A stretch of DNA of 33,501 bases from JBNKHG01 sp050290225 (GTDB taxonomy: Bacteria; Pseudomonadota; Gammaproteobacteria; Pseudomonadales; Cellvibrionaceae). The stretch is from assembly GCA_050290225.1 (NCBI GenBank), contig JBNKHG010000096.1:1-33501 (forward strand), written 5' to 3'. The notes beneath the pieces are model-generated. The model had not been told where the DNA came from. It saw only the letters and a list, made by a program, of their open reading frames with translations, and did not search any database. Position numbers and translations under genes: made by a program. Of this stretch, positions 1-8,511 are shown piece by piece (position 1 is the first letter of the stretch; each line of letters begins with the position of its first letter).

Positions 1-77
1 CATTCCCGACCGGCGCTCAAGCGAAGGTGGGCTACTGGAAATGTTGATGCAGCGCAACGAAAAACGGCGGCAGGCCC

Positions 78-845
78 ATGAGAGATCTTACGGTGATCAG
101 CCGCCATCAATGGGTTTATTATCGTGACAAAGTAGAATTAGAGTCCGAAGGGGAACTGGATAATACGCTGCTGGTATTCCTGTCGGACAATGGCCCGGAA
201 GGGCACGACCTGGATGAGACCTGGCCGATGGAGGCATTCCCGAAAATCAGGCAGACCATCGACGCGGTACACGATTTCAGCTATGAAGCCATGGGACGTC
301 CTGGTTCGTACGTCTTGCAGGGACCCAATTGGGCAAATGCCGGGTCGCCGGGTTTCCGTTTACACAAGGCTTTCCCCACCGAAGGGGGAACTCGGGTGAC
401 AGCCTTTGTTCGCTATCCAAAAACAGTTTCAGAGCCCGCAATTTCCAATCACTATATTTTTGCAACGGACGTCACCCCGACCGTGTTGGAAATCGCTGGG
501 GTAAAGCACCCGTACAACCAGTATCAAGGTCGTAAAATAGAGTCTCCCAGTGGGAAGTCGTTTGTCTCTCTCTTGGAAGGTAAGACGGCGAATGAAGATA
601 AGCGCGTAGTAGCACTGGAGTTACTCGGCAAACGCATGGTTCGTAAGGGTCAGTGGAAGCTGGTTCATATGCCACCTCCATACGGGACCGGTGCCTGGCA
701 GCTATTTAACCTGAATGACGATCTGGCAGAATCAGCAGATATCTCTGAGCAGCATCCGGAAATGACTAAATACCTTGAAAACGAATGGCGCAAATATGCT
801 GAAGAGAACGGTGTCATTTTGCCAGATTGGGTAAGTGGTTATTAA
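78..845 (+). pseudogene. Sulfatase C-terminal fragment
   Basis: Encodes 255 residues that match only the C-terminal half of arylsulfatase-type enzymes, which hydrolyse sulfate esters, usually in the periplasm. The family motif LSDNGPEG is at about residues 35-42, followed by a FPTEGGTRV segment and a C-terminal stretch with QWKLVHMPPPYG. The catalytic N-terminal domain with the formylglycine motif CxPSR is absent. Family resemblance starts near GELDNTLL (residue 25); the first 22 or so residues do not look like sulfatase. No leader peptide and no convincing ribosome site precede the ATG. Full-length enzymes are about 500 residues or more, so this is most likely a 5'-truncated, inactive remnant, although a breakpoint lying just outside the window cannot be excluded. 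A decayed IS lies about 100 bp downstream, fitting a rearranged region. Confidence 0.7.
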
Positions 846-946
846 GTAGTTCACCTCACTGCTGTCCCATAAACATGAAACAAAAAAGGCTTAAATCTCA
901 ACAGGTTGGTACAATGTAAGTGCCGCTAAACATAGTAAAAACTAGG

Positions 947-1825
947 GAGCCTCTGATTAATAGATCACTTCGACTCAATCCGAGGCTCAAATTGTGTTAA
1001 TCACTACAGTTAGTGTGGTTTATTGCCTTCTAAGAAGGCTATTTCCCGGTTGAACTGCACATTGGCAGTCCAATCTCTAATTTTTAGGCGCACTGCGCCT
1101 GCAAGTTGTTACTTCGTCGTTTTTTCAGCTGTTGTTTCGCGATGACGATATTGGCTAATGCGCAGGACGCGTAAACGTGATGAGCATTTTTATCCAATCC
1201 TCGATAACGGACTTTGGTAAATCCGAAGCGGCCTTTTATGATGCCGAATAGATGCTCTACCTTGGCGCGTACTCTCGATTTATTGGTATTTCGAGATCGC
1301 TCTTCGTCAGTCAGCTTGCGATTACGGCTTTCCTTTTTCTGAGTAAAATCTCTGGCATTCGGAGCTCTTTCCTTAATGACTCTGCCCTTGCCTGCATAGG
1401 CAGAGTCACCGCAACACTGTGAATGAGCTTGGTTTTGCTATCCACACCAATGTGGGCCTTCATGCCGAAATACCACTGGTTTCCCTTGCGGGTTTGGTGC
1501 ATCTCCGGGTCGCGCTTCTTATCCTTGTTTTTGGTGGAACTCGGTGCACTGATGATGCTGGCATCGACAATGGTTCCTCGGGAGACCTTGATACCATTTT
1601 CATGCAGATAGTCATTCACGAAATGGAAAAAATGATCGCCCAGGTTGTTCTTCTCCATGAGGTGGCGAAACTTGTAAATAGCGGTTTCATCGGGAGCGGT
1701 CTCATTGCAACCACCAAACCGACCAAAAGAAAACAGTCCGCTCCCGGCACAAATCTGACCGTCAAAATAGATTGAATTCCTATCTAGAAGGAAAAATCGA
1801 ATTCCTCCGCGCAAACTACGCCCGC
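947..1825 (-). mobile_element. Decayed IS5-family insertion sequence
   Basis: Carries a broken IS5-type transposase gene on the minus strand. One likely end is the GAGCCTCTGATTAAT stretch at 947-961; GAGGCTC recurs inverted at 982-988. No matching inverted copy is visible at the other end, where the element runs into the terminator of the aminotransferase gene at 1826-1851. The 5' part of the element is therefore missing or degraded. The exact right border (between about 1705 and 1825) cannot be fixed by eye. Non-autonomous and presumably immobile. Confidence 0.6.
1084..1703 (-). pseudogene. IS5-family transposase, truncated and frameshifted
   Basis: The minus strand reads PDETAIYKFRHLMEKNN, then RGTIVDASIISAPSSTKN (first catalytic Asp), then RKGNQWYFGMKAHIGVD, all typical of IS5-group DDE transposases. 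At about 1407-1410 the frame breaks. The sequence resumes in another frame as DSAYAGKGRVIKERAPNA and continues through KVEHLFGIIKGRFGFTKV (catalytic Glu region) to a TAA at 1084-1086. Compared with the family, roughly 20-25 residues are missing at the junction, including the second catalytic Asp of the usual VHDS motif. The N-terminal domain is absent too: sequence upstream of about 1703 is not recognisable, and an open frame continuing to 1895 runs through the neighbouring gene's terminator, so that extension is not real. Inactive remnant. Confidence 0.8.
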
Positions 1826-1851
1826 AAAAAAAACCACCCCAAAGGGTGGTT
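1826..1851 (-). terminator. Rho-independent terminator of the aminotransferase gene
   Basis: On the minus strand an AACCACCC / GGGTGGTT-type stem with a short loop is followed by a run of eight T (plus-strand A run at 1826-1833). It lies about 55 bp past the aminotransferase stop codon, in the correct orientation. Confidence 0.8.
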
Positions 1852-1904
1852 AAAGTCTTACAGACAGCTTGGCCTCGCAGAAAGACCAGCTTCACAGGGT
1901 AAGG

Positions 1905-3242
1905 TTAGCCCACATCCGCAATTGCATCCGCCAGGACATTGAAAATCGTATCGATATGTTCCTGTTCGATAATGAGCGGCGGAGACATCACCAATGTCTC
2001 GCCGGCCGGGCGTACTGTGACGCCTTTCTCCAGGCACTTGTTGGCCACCTGGGCCGCGCGGGTGGGACCGGCCTTGCCGGAGGGCGCAAAGTCAATGGCG
2101 CCAAGCAGGCCGTAGTTGCGGATATCAGTAATATTGTTGCCGCCTTTCAGACTATGGATGCCCTCTTCCCAGGGTTGACTCATAGTGGCACAACGCTCGA
2201 ACAGCTGTTCATCACGATAGATGTTCAGAGTCGCCAGCGCGGCGGCACAGGACACCGGGTGAGCGGAATAGGTGTAGCCATGCATAAATTCGGGCGCGAT
2301 AGCGGGATTTTCTGTATCCACAAACGTGTCGTAGATCTCCTGCTTGCAGAACACGGCACCCATGGGGATGGCACCGTTGGTCAGTCCCTTGGCGGTGGTG
2401 ATCATATCCGGGATGACGCCCTCGCGGGCAGACATGGTCGCCGCACCCACACGACCGTAGGCGGCGATCACCTCGTCAAAGATAAGCAGGATATTGTGCT
2501 GGTCACAGATTTCCCGCAACCGCTGCAGGTAACCCTGAGGGGGTAATACCACACCGCCGGCACCGCTCATGGGCTCCACAATGACGGCAGCGATGTTGGA
2601 GGCGTCGCGCATGGCGATAATATCGTTCAGCTCCTCCGCCAACTCGGCACCCTGGGCGGGTAAACCTCGGCTAAAAGCGTTTTCGGGCAGCAGGGTGTGG
2701 CGCAGGAAATCGGCATCCAGGCCCTGGCCAAAGCTCTTGCGATTAGGCGTCAGGCCGGAGACGCTTACCCCGCCCCAGTTTACTCCGTGGTAGGCCTTTA
2801 CCCTGGCCACGAAGGTATTTTTGCTACCTTCTCCCTTGAGACGCCAGTACTGGCGGGCAATCTTGAGAGCGGTGTCCACGGACTCTGAACCGGAGTTGGT
2901 GAAAAAGACCCGGTTCAGACCTTCGGGTGCGATTTCCTCAACCAGTCGGTTGGCAAGCTCAAAACCCAGCGGGTGGCCGTAGGTGAAGGGATTTCCGTAA
3001 TCCATCTCCACCAGCTGTCTGGCGACGGCGTCCGCGATTTCCCGGCGGCCATGGCCGGCGTTGCAGCACCAGAGACCGGCATTGGTATCGAGGATTTTGC
3101 GACCGTCGGCCATGGTCATATACATGCCTTCGGCCGCCACATACATACGGGGATTGGCCTTGAAAGCGGCGTTGGGAGTAAAGGGCATCCACCAGGCATT
3201 CAGTTGCTCTGGGGAGAGGCCTGCGAATTGGTCGTTGCTCAT
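1905..3242 (-). CDS. Omega-amino acid--pyruvate aminotransferase (class III, PLP)
   Basis: A 445-residue class III PLP-dependent aminotransferase, cytoplasmic, of the family that moves an omega-amino group (beta-alanine and similar amines) to pyruvate. Visible landmarks: substrate-pocket WW near residue 17-18 and Trp58 in NAGLWCC; phosphate-binding SGSES at 117-121; YHG at 151-153; FDEVIAAYGR with the PLP-pyridine Asp256; Schiff-base Lys285 in TTAKGLTNGAIPMG; Arg411 in VRPAGETLVMSPPL, the residue that flips to bind the alpha-carboxylate in this subgroup. Length is normal. The ATG has AGGA about 8 nt upstream, and a clear terminator follows at 1826-1851, so it is a single-gene transcript or the last gene of one. 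The closest family label is beta-alanine--pyruvate transaminase; the true amine donor cannot be told from sequence alone. Confidence 0.9.
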   Translation of the reverse strand: MSNDQFAGLSPEQLNAWWMPFTPNAAFKANPRMYVAAEGMYMTMADGRKILDTNAGLWCCNAGHGRREIADAVARQLVEMDYGNPFTYGHPLGFELANRLVEEIAPEGLNRVFFTNSGSESVDTALKIARQYWRLKGEGSKNTFVARVKAYHGVNWGGVSVSGLTPNRKSFGQGLDADFLRHTLLPENAFSRGLPAQGAELAEELNDIIAMRDASNIAAVIVEPMSGAGGVVLPPQGYLQRLREICDQHNILLIFDEVIAAYGRVGAATMSAREGVIPDMITTAKGLTNGAIPMGAVFCKQEIYDTFVDTENPAIAPEFMHGYTYSAHPVSCAAALATLNIYRDEQLFERCATMSQPWEEGIHSLKGGNNITDIRNYGLLGAIDFAPSGKAGPTRAAQVANKCLEKGVTVRPAGETLVMSPPLIIEQEHIDTIFNVLADAIADVG

Positions 3243-3412
3243 ATCAACATCCTCGTTGGAAGGGCCCGCGAAGTGTGCAGACCGTTATAGGGATAGTTAT
3301 AGCAACGGTTGATAGATGGATAAATTATTATCTATTAATCTTTGAAATAAATTTCTTCGACGTAAATAGAAGTTGGTAGGCAAAACTGAGTCGATAGGCG
3401 GCCGGTGGCTCA

Positions 3413-4123
3413 CTACCGGCCGCATACCGCCTCAAAGTAACGGGGCACCACCTCAGTGCCAGGTCCGTAGTGTTGCTCATCGAACAGTGAACCGGACAGG
3501 GATGGTTCCAGATTGAGTTCCACCGTATGGGCGCCGCGGGCCTTGGCCATTTGGAAAAAGCCCGCCGCCGGATAGACGTTACCCGAGGTGCCGATGGAGA
3601 CAAACAGATCGCAGGCCGTCAGCGCCTGCTCGATCTCGTCCATATAAAGCGGCATTTCGCCAAACCACACAACGTGCGGACGCAACTGGCCCGGCAGACC
3701 GCAACAAGGACAGTGGCGCTCTGGTTCCAGAGCCTCACGACAGGGGAAGATCCTGCCCGTGGCGGCGCAACGGATGCACAACAATTCGCCATGCATATGC
3801 AGGATGTTTTTGCTGCCCGCCTGTTCGTGGAGATTGTCGATATTCTGAGTGATCAGGGTAAAGTCACCGCCGAAGGCCTGTTCGAAGTTCGCCAGGGCCT
3901 GGTGCCCTGCGTTGGGGCGGACTCCGTCTAACAGCTGAGCACGTCGCTGGTTGTAAAAGCGCTGTACCAGGGCGGGGTTGCGCTTGAAGGCTTCTGGGGT
4001 GGCGACCTCCTCCACCCGGTGATCCTCCCATAGCCCGTCGCTGGCGCGAAAGGTGCGCAGGCCCGATTCCGCCGAAATGCCGGCGCCAGTAAGCACAACC
4101 ACCGATTGAAAGGTGTTTTTCAT
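3413..4123 (-). CDS. cobB: NAD-dependent protein deacylase, sirtuin CobB
   Basis: A 236-residue sirtuin that removes acyl groups from lysines using NAD+. Motifs: NAD-binding GAGISAESGLRTFR (13-26), TQNIDNLHEQAG (92-103), catalytic His111 in HMHGELLCIRC, zinc-binding Cys116/Cys119 and the CPCC group at 138-141, and the SIGTSGNVYPA Rossmann segment. Tyr57 and Arg60 in FYNQRR match the Tyr-x-x-Arg pair that makes class III sirtuins (E. coli CobB, SIRT5) accept succinyl and malonyl groups, so desuccinylase activity is expected. The frame is open upstream to 4237, but sirtuin similarity begins at the ATG at 4123, which is the likely start; an ATG at 4153 has no ribosome site. Divergent from the PHA-system gene, sharing a gap of about 85 bp. 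Confidence 0.9.
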   Translation of the reverse strand: MKNTFQSVVVLTGAGISAESGLRTFRASDGLWEDHRVEEVATPEAFKRNPALVQRFYNQRRAQLLDGVRPNAGHQALANFEQAFGGDFTLITQNIDNLHEQAGSKNILHMHGELLCIRCAATGRIFPCREALEPERHCPCCGLPGQLRPHVVWFGEMPLYMDEIEQALTACDLFVSIGTSGNVYPAAGFFQMAKARGAHTVELNLEPSLSGSLFDEQHYGPGTEVVPRYFEAVCGR

Positions 4124-4207
4124 GATGCGAATTCCCGCAAAGTCGGTTTCCATTAAGTCTGCGCTGAGGCAGACTAGCGACTTTTTTCGATGAGGGGAAG
4201 GAAAGGC

Positions 4208-4492
4208 GTGAGCCAGATAACGATTCAACACCCGCACTGCACCAGCGTTGATGTGATCAAATCCGAAGTGAAAACCCTGTCCGATATACTACGCCAGCGC
4301 TACGGCGCCCGCTGTCAGTGGGTGGATGATTGTCACGCCAAGGTGAGTGCCACAGGCGTGGAAGGAATGATTCAATTTGACGCCAGCAGCATCGACATTC
4401 AGGTCAAGCTCGGATTTATGGTGTCGATGATGAAAAACAGGATCGAGGCGGATATTCGCGATTATCTCAGCCAGCATTTACCTCAGGAATAG
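4208..4492 (+). CDS. Polyhydroxyalkanoic acid system family protein
   Basis: A small protein of about 94 residues resembling the PHA-granule-region family often found in PHA-producing gammaproteobacteria. These proteins are short and of unknown biochemical role. The pattern is typical: an N-terminal SQITIQHPH strand, a basic helix with RQRYGARCQW, a VSATGVEGMIQFDASSIDIQVKLGFM beta-rich middle, then a terminal helix ending in RDYLSQHL. The GTG at 4208 is chosen because GGGGAAGGAAA lies just upstream and the family starts there; an ATG at 4190 in the same frame is possible and would add six residues. No PHA synthase or phasin gene is in the window, so the PHA link rests on family membership only. 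Confidence 0.7.
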   Translation: MSQITIQHPHCTSVDVIKSEVKTLSDILRQRYGARCQWVDDCHAKVSATGVEGMIQFDASSIDIQVKLGFMVSMMKNRIEADIRDYLSQHLPQE

Positions 4493-4732
4493 GCGGTGGC
4501 TGGAAGCCTGTCGGCAATGGGCACGGACCAAACCTGAACTGCATCCTGAAATCTTCGAGACCATCAGGATGCCGGGACGGGTGGCCAGCAATGCGATCAA
4601 GGGCAAGCGCCGGAAGCCGTTTTTTTTCAAACCAATGCCCTGTGCGGCCAGGCGGGGTACAGCGTCTGCAAACCGCGTGGTAGCTATACAGCTGCCTGGC
4701 CTGTTCGGGGTAATTTCCGCTGGCTCTAAATA
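4493..4732. other. Gene-free gap between convergent genes
   Basis: About 240 bp between the PHA-system gene and trhP. One plus-strand frame stays open to a TAA just before 4740 and reads somewhat protein-like (WLEACRQWARTKPELH near its start), but it has no start codon with a ribosome site and no family resemblance. It may be a decayed gene end. No terminator was recognised. Confidence 0.3.
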
Positions 4733-6160
4733 TCAGAGATAACGCATTACCATGGCGTAACCGCCATCTTCCGCCAGTGGCAGTTCCCTGGGCAGCGGAA
4801 TCTTTACCGTGTGGCCCGATCCCGGGGCGACATCAATCGCCTCACCCTTGAGGCTTTCCAATTGTTGCAGGTTAAAGCGCAGGTTGCCTTTTGGGGTGAT
4901 CAGTTCCAGCTCGTCGCCCTGCTCAAAGCGGTTTTTTACATCCACCGTCAGCCAGCCGTTGGCGGCGTCGTAAGCGACGGCTTCCGCCACAAACTGCTGG
5001 TTGGCGTTGCTGGAATTGCCATTCTCGTAGTTCTGGTACTCCGAGGGTACATGGCGGCGGTAAAAACCCTCGGTGTAGCCGCGGTTGGCCAGGTGCTCCA
5101 GCTCGCCCATCAGGTTCATGTCGAAGGGCTTGCCGGCCAGGGCGTCGTCGATGGCACGGCGGTAGGTTTGCGCTGTGCGGGCCACGTAGTAGTGGGATTT
5201 GGTACGGCCTTCGATCTTGAGGGAGTGAATGCCCATCTTCACCAGCCGCTCAACGTGCTGGACCGCCCTCAAGTCCTTGGAGTTCATAATATAGGTGCCG
5301 TGCTCATCCTCGTAGGTGGGCAGGTACTCGTCGGGGCGGCTGCGCTCTTGCAACAGCACTGGCGACCTCTCCTGCTGCAGTACGGGTGACGCCTCTTGCT
5401 GTAGTACAGGTGACGCCTCTTGTTGTAGTACAGGTGACGCCTCTTCCGTCTGTTCGTCGGTATTGGTGACGGGGTCGAACGTTCGGGCTCCACTGGCATC
5501 GGCCGGGGCCACGGCGATCAGGTCGCCGGTTTCTGTCTCCCTGGCCTCGTGCACATTGTATTGCCAGCGGCAGGAGTTTGTGCAGGCGCCCTGGTTGGAG
5601 TCACGGTGGGTCATGTAGCCCGATAGCAGGCAGCGGCCGGAGTAGGCCATGCAGAGGGCACCGTGGACAAACACCTCCAGTTCAATGTCGGGACACTGCT
5701 GGCGGATTTCCTCGATCTCGTCGATGGACAGCTCCCGCGACAGGATAACCCGCTCGATACCCTGGCGCTGCCAGAATTTGACCGTGGCCCAGTTGACGGC
5801 GTTGGCTTGCACCGACAGGTGCACGGACTGCTCCGGCCACTGCTCGCGCACCAGCATAATCAGTCCGGGATCGGACATGATCAGGGCGTCCGGCTGCATG
5901 GCTATCACCGGTTCGAGATCGCGGATATAGCTGCGTACCTTGTCGTTGTGGGGGGCGATATTGCTGGCCAGGTAAAACTGCTTGCCCTGGCTGTGGGCCT
6001 CCTCGATGGCGGCTGCCAGGTTCTCGATCCTGTTGAACTCGTTGTTGCGTACCCGCAGGCTGTAGCGGGGCTGACCCGCGTAGACGGCGTCGGCGCCATA
6101 GGCAAAGGCATAGCGCATGCTCTTGAGGGTACCGGCGGGGGAGAGTAGTTCTGTGGTCAT
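4733..6160 (-). CDS. trhP: tRNA uridine-34 5-hydroxylation protein TrhP (YegQ, peptidase U32 family)
   Basis: A 475-residue U32-family protein. TrhP/YegQ acts with prephenate to make 5-hydroxyuridine at position 34 of tRNAs, the first step to cmo5U. It opens with ELLSPAGTLKSMRYAFAYGADAVYAGQ. Four conserved cysteines, expected Fe-S ligands, are at 170, 177, 193 and 197 (GALCMAYSGRC ... NQGACTNSC). DEHGTYIMNSKDLRA and GIHSLKIEGRTKSHYY follow, then the C-terminal beta domain. E. coli YegQ is about 453 residues. The extra length here sits in the variable loop after RWQYNVHEA, where four copies of an 8-residue ASPVLQQE-like unit occur (about 240-272). The loop lies outside the conserved core, so the enzyme is probably active. 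Confidence 0.88.
   Translation of the reverse strand: MTTELLSPAGTLKSMRYAFAYGADAVYAGQPRYSLRVRNNEFNRIENLAAAIEEAHSQGKQFYLASNIAPHNDKVRSYIRDLEPVIAMQPDALIMSDPGLIMLVREQWPEQSVHLSVQANAVNWATVKFWQRQGIERVILSRELSIDEIEEIRQQCPDIELEVFVHGALCMAYSGRCLLSGYMTHRDSNQGACTNSCRWQYNVHEARETETGDLIAVAPADASGARTFDPVTNTDEQTEEASPVLQQEASPVLQQEASPVLQQERSPVLLQERSRPDEYLPTYEDEHGTYIMNSKDLRAVQHVERLVKMGIHSLKIEGRTKSHYYVARTAQTYRRAIDDALAGKPFDMNLMGELEHLANRGYTEGFYRRHVPSEYQNYENGNSSNANQQFVAEAVAYDAANGWLTVDVKNRFEQGDELELITPKGNLRFNLQQLESLKGEAIDVAPGSGHTVKIPLPRELPLAEDGGYAMVMRYL
5357..5452 (-). repeat. 24-bp in-frame tandem repeat inside trhP
   Basis: Four direct copies of a 24-bp unit start at 5357, 5381, 5405 and 5429, with a partial degenerate copy before 5357. 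Copies 2 and 3 differ at only two positions, and copies 1 and 4 are more diverged. Since 24 is a multiple of three, each unit adds eight residues (EASPVLQQ) without breaking the frame. The pattern fits slippage expansion. Confidence 0.92.
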
Positions 6161-6412
6161 AACGGGCAGTCAGTATCGCGGCTGAAGTTGTCGGAATCGG
6201 GTTGGTTGAAATTTGTTCAGTTCAAGGGGCGGGGATTCTACTTGAAAGGGATTTTTTTTTCAGCGTTTTGCTTGCTTTTTTTGCCAGATGGGGATTAGTT
6301 TAACTCACGGTTGGCGGAAGAGAGGGGGGCATAAGACGCCCATCAGGCCAACACCATCAGACCATTAAAAGTCAGACCATCAAAAATTCAGTAAACACCG
6401 GAACGGGGAATC

Positions 6413-7576
6413 ATGGACGCTGAGCTGGAAAACAGACGTCTGCAGCGCAACATACAGTCGCTGATGACGCGAATCGAAGATAATCAACGCATTCAGCAGC
6501 GCTTCCACGACCTGGAGTTGCACCTGTTGTCTTGCCGGGATCTGGCCGGCCTGCTGCAGGCACTGATGGTGAGCACTCTGGACCGGTTTGATCTGGACGC
6601 CATCAGTCTGGTGCTCCACGATCCGGATTACAGCACCCGCGAGCTGTTGCATTACCTGGAGCAGGAGCGGGATATCGAGAGCTTCGGCCCCCGCCTGAAA
6701 TTGCGCCATAGCGTTGATTTTTTACGGGAGTTTTACCTGCCTGACCCCCTTGATCCCGACGCGGATAATGTGGCGGTGACCCTGGGACCGGTCGACGATC
6801 TCGAGGCCGCGCGTCTCTTTCCCCATGTGCCCGGAATTGCCAGCGCCGCTTTATTGCCCCTTATGCGCCAGACCAGCCCCATTGGCAGCCTGCATTTGGG
6901 CAGCTGCTCGCCCACCCGCTTTAGCCCCGATAAGGCCACGGACTTTATGGTGCACCTCGCCCAAATCGTGGCGGTGTGCCTGGAAAACAGCCTGGCACGG
7001 GAACACCTTCGCCGCCAGGGGCAGGTGGATATGCTGACGCAGGTCAGCAACCGCCGCAATTTCGATACCGTCTATGCCAAGGAACTGGCTCGGGCGGAGC
7101 GCAGTGACGAAGCCTTGTCCTGCATGTTTGTGGATGTGGATCACTTCAAGCGTATCAATGACAACTATGGACATCTGGCCGGAGATCTCTGCTTAAAGGG
7201 GGTGGCGCAGCGGATTCAGTTGCAATTGCGAAAAACCGATCTGCTGGCCCGTTACGGTGGTGAGGAATTTGTGGTGCTGCTGCCCCGCAGTCGGGCCCGG
7301 GAGGCGATACAGATTGCCGAGCGTGTACGCCGGGCTATCGAGGATGAACCCCTGCCGGTGGAGGCCAATGAAGAGTGTGGGGCTGTCGAGATCGAGGTGA
7401 CCGCTTCCATTGGCGTCAGCAGCTGGCAGCCGGAAGACGAGCGGATCGAGGACCTTTCGCTGCTGGGCAAGCAGCTACTGCAGGCGGCTGACAGTGCCAT
7501 GTACGACGCCAAGCAGGGGGGACGCAACCTGGTTTGTATCCGCGACCTGGACCTGAGCCCGGTTTCGGATGACTAG
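6413..7576 (+). CDS. DUF484/GAF-like sensor diguanylate cyclase (GGDEF)
   Basis: A 387-residue soluble protein. An N-terminal coiled segment (LENRRLQRNIQSLMTRIEDN) leads into a DUF484/GAF-like region (about 35-205) and then a GGDEF domain (about 215-380) that would make c-di-GMP from two GTP. The active-site loop is GGEEF at 282-286, a functional variant, preceded by an intact product-inhibition I-site RKTD at 273-276. VDVDHFKRINDNYGH contains the metal-binding Asp. No EAL domain and no membrane segment. The start has GGGGA 4-8 nt upstream. The 5' leader (252 bp, shared divergently with trhP) holds two TCAGACCAT direct repeats around 6357-6380 of unknown meaning. Signal unknown. Confidence 0.88.
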   Translation: MDAELENRRLQRNIQSLMTRIEDNQRIQQRFHDLELHLLSCRDLAGLLQALMVSTLDRFDLDAISLVLHDPDYSTRELLHYLEQERDIESFGPRLKLRHSVDFLREFYLPDPLDPDADNVAVTLGPVDDLEAARLFPHVPGIASAALLPLMRQTSPIGSLHLGSCSPTRFSPDKATDFMVHLAQIVAVCLENSLAREHLRRQGQVDMLTQVSNRRNFDTVYAKELARAERSDEALSCMFVDVDHFKRINDNYGHLAGDLCLKGVAQRIQLQLRKTDLLARYGGEEFVVLLPRSRAREAIQIAERVRRAIEDEPLPVEANEECGAVEIEVTASIGVSSWQPEDERIEDLSLLGKQLLQAADSAMYDAKQGGRNLVCIRDLDLSPVSDD

Positions 7577-7610
7577 GCGGGATTTCACTGGCGCATTGTC
7601 CTAAGGAGCG

Positions 7611-8375
7611 CTATCGGGGGGATAGGACTCGAATCAGGTAAAGCCGCGGCCAGTATTTTCCCGTCACCCAGACCGCATCCCTGTCTGCGTCATAGGCGAT
7701 ACCGTTGAGCACACGCTCGGAGCGGCTGTCGCTATGGCGCTCCACCAGTTCACGGAGGTCCAGGATCCCGGTAATGCGTCCCGTATTCGGGTCGATAGTG
7801 ACGATGCGGCTGTCGCGCCAGGTATTGGCCCAGATCTCGCCCCGAATAAACTCCAATTCGTTCAATTGTCGCCAGGGGCCGTTTTCCGTGTGTGCCGCCA
7901 GGGTTTTGACCAGACTGAAATCGTCAGGGCGACGGAAGCTTAGCGTTTCGCTGCCGTCGCTCATAATCAGGAGATGGCCGTCGTGAGTCAGGCCCCAGCC
8001 TTCCCCCCGGTAGCGGTGTACCGCTGTGGGCTCCAGGGTACGGGCGTCGAAAACCAGGCAGCGCCCCGCTTTCCAGGTGAGGAGGTAGAGTTGATTCCCG
8101 AACAGTGTCAGCCCTTCGGCAAAATAACGGCGCGGTAACTGGCGACTGAGGTTGCGCTGGTTTGGCGGTGGACTACCCAGGGTATAGTTCACCAGTTTCG
8201 ATCGGCGATAGAGGCCACTGCTTTCAAAAAATCCCTGCCGGGTCTTGATCAGCCCCTGGGTAAACAGTGAGCCGTCGTGGGGGCGACTCTCCAGTATCTG
8301 GTAGCGCAATAACTCGGTGGCGTTCGAGTCCGGGATCGGTATCAGCAGCGCTAAGGTGAGGAGCAGGGGTTTCAT
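7611..8375 (-). CDS. Glutaminyl-peptide cyclotransferase (glutamine cyclotransferase)
   Basis: A 254-residue secreted beta-propeller enzyme that cyclises N-terminal glutamine to pyroglutamate. A signal peptide (MKPLLLTLALLIPIPDSNA) is followed by family hallmarks: DGSLFTQGL near residue 35-43, FAEGLTLFGNQLYLLTWK, GEGWGLTHDGHLLIMSDGS, LNELEFI, IWANTW and VLNGIAYD near the end. Length is normal for the bacterial form. Likely periplasmic. It stands alone, convergent with the GGDEF gene and divergent from the DUF502 gene. No strong ribosome site precedes the ATG. Confidence 0.85.
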   Translation of the reverse strand: MKPLLLTLALLIPIPDSNATELLRYQILESRPHDGSLFTQGLIKTRQGFFESSGLYRRSKLVNYTLGSPPPNQRNLSRQLPRRYFAEGLTLFGNQLYLLTWKAGRCLVFDARTLEPTAVHRYRGEGWGLTHDGHLLIMSDGSETLSFRRPDDFSLVKTLAAHTENGPWRQLNELEFIRGEIWANTWRDSRIVTIDPNTGRITGILDLRELVERHSDSRSERVLNGIAYDADRDAVWVTGKYWPRLYLIRVLSPR

Positions 8376-8511
8376 GGCTGGAGGCTTAAATATTGAACAG
8401 ACTTCCCGTTGGGGTGATTGTCAATCTAACCGCCGCAGGCTATCGCATGCGGGAAAAATCTGAGAGCATAGCGGCCAATTTGGCGCAATCATAGAGGTTG
8501 CAATCCCGGAT

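Noticed and set aside
1704..1895. Upstream extension of the transposase reading frame to an ATG at 1895
   Set aside because: It runs through the aminotransferase terminator hairpin and has no transposase resemblance; the element is simply 5'-truncated.
1869..2546. 225-codon plus-strand frame opposite the aminotransferase
   Set aside because: Antisense shadow of a clearly conserved gene; His/Gly/Arg-rich composition is typical of such shadows.
5357..5452. CRISPR-like short regular repeats
   Set aside because: Units are contiguous with no spacers, are 24 bp and in frame within a conserved gene; this is a coding minisatellite.
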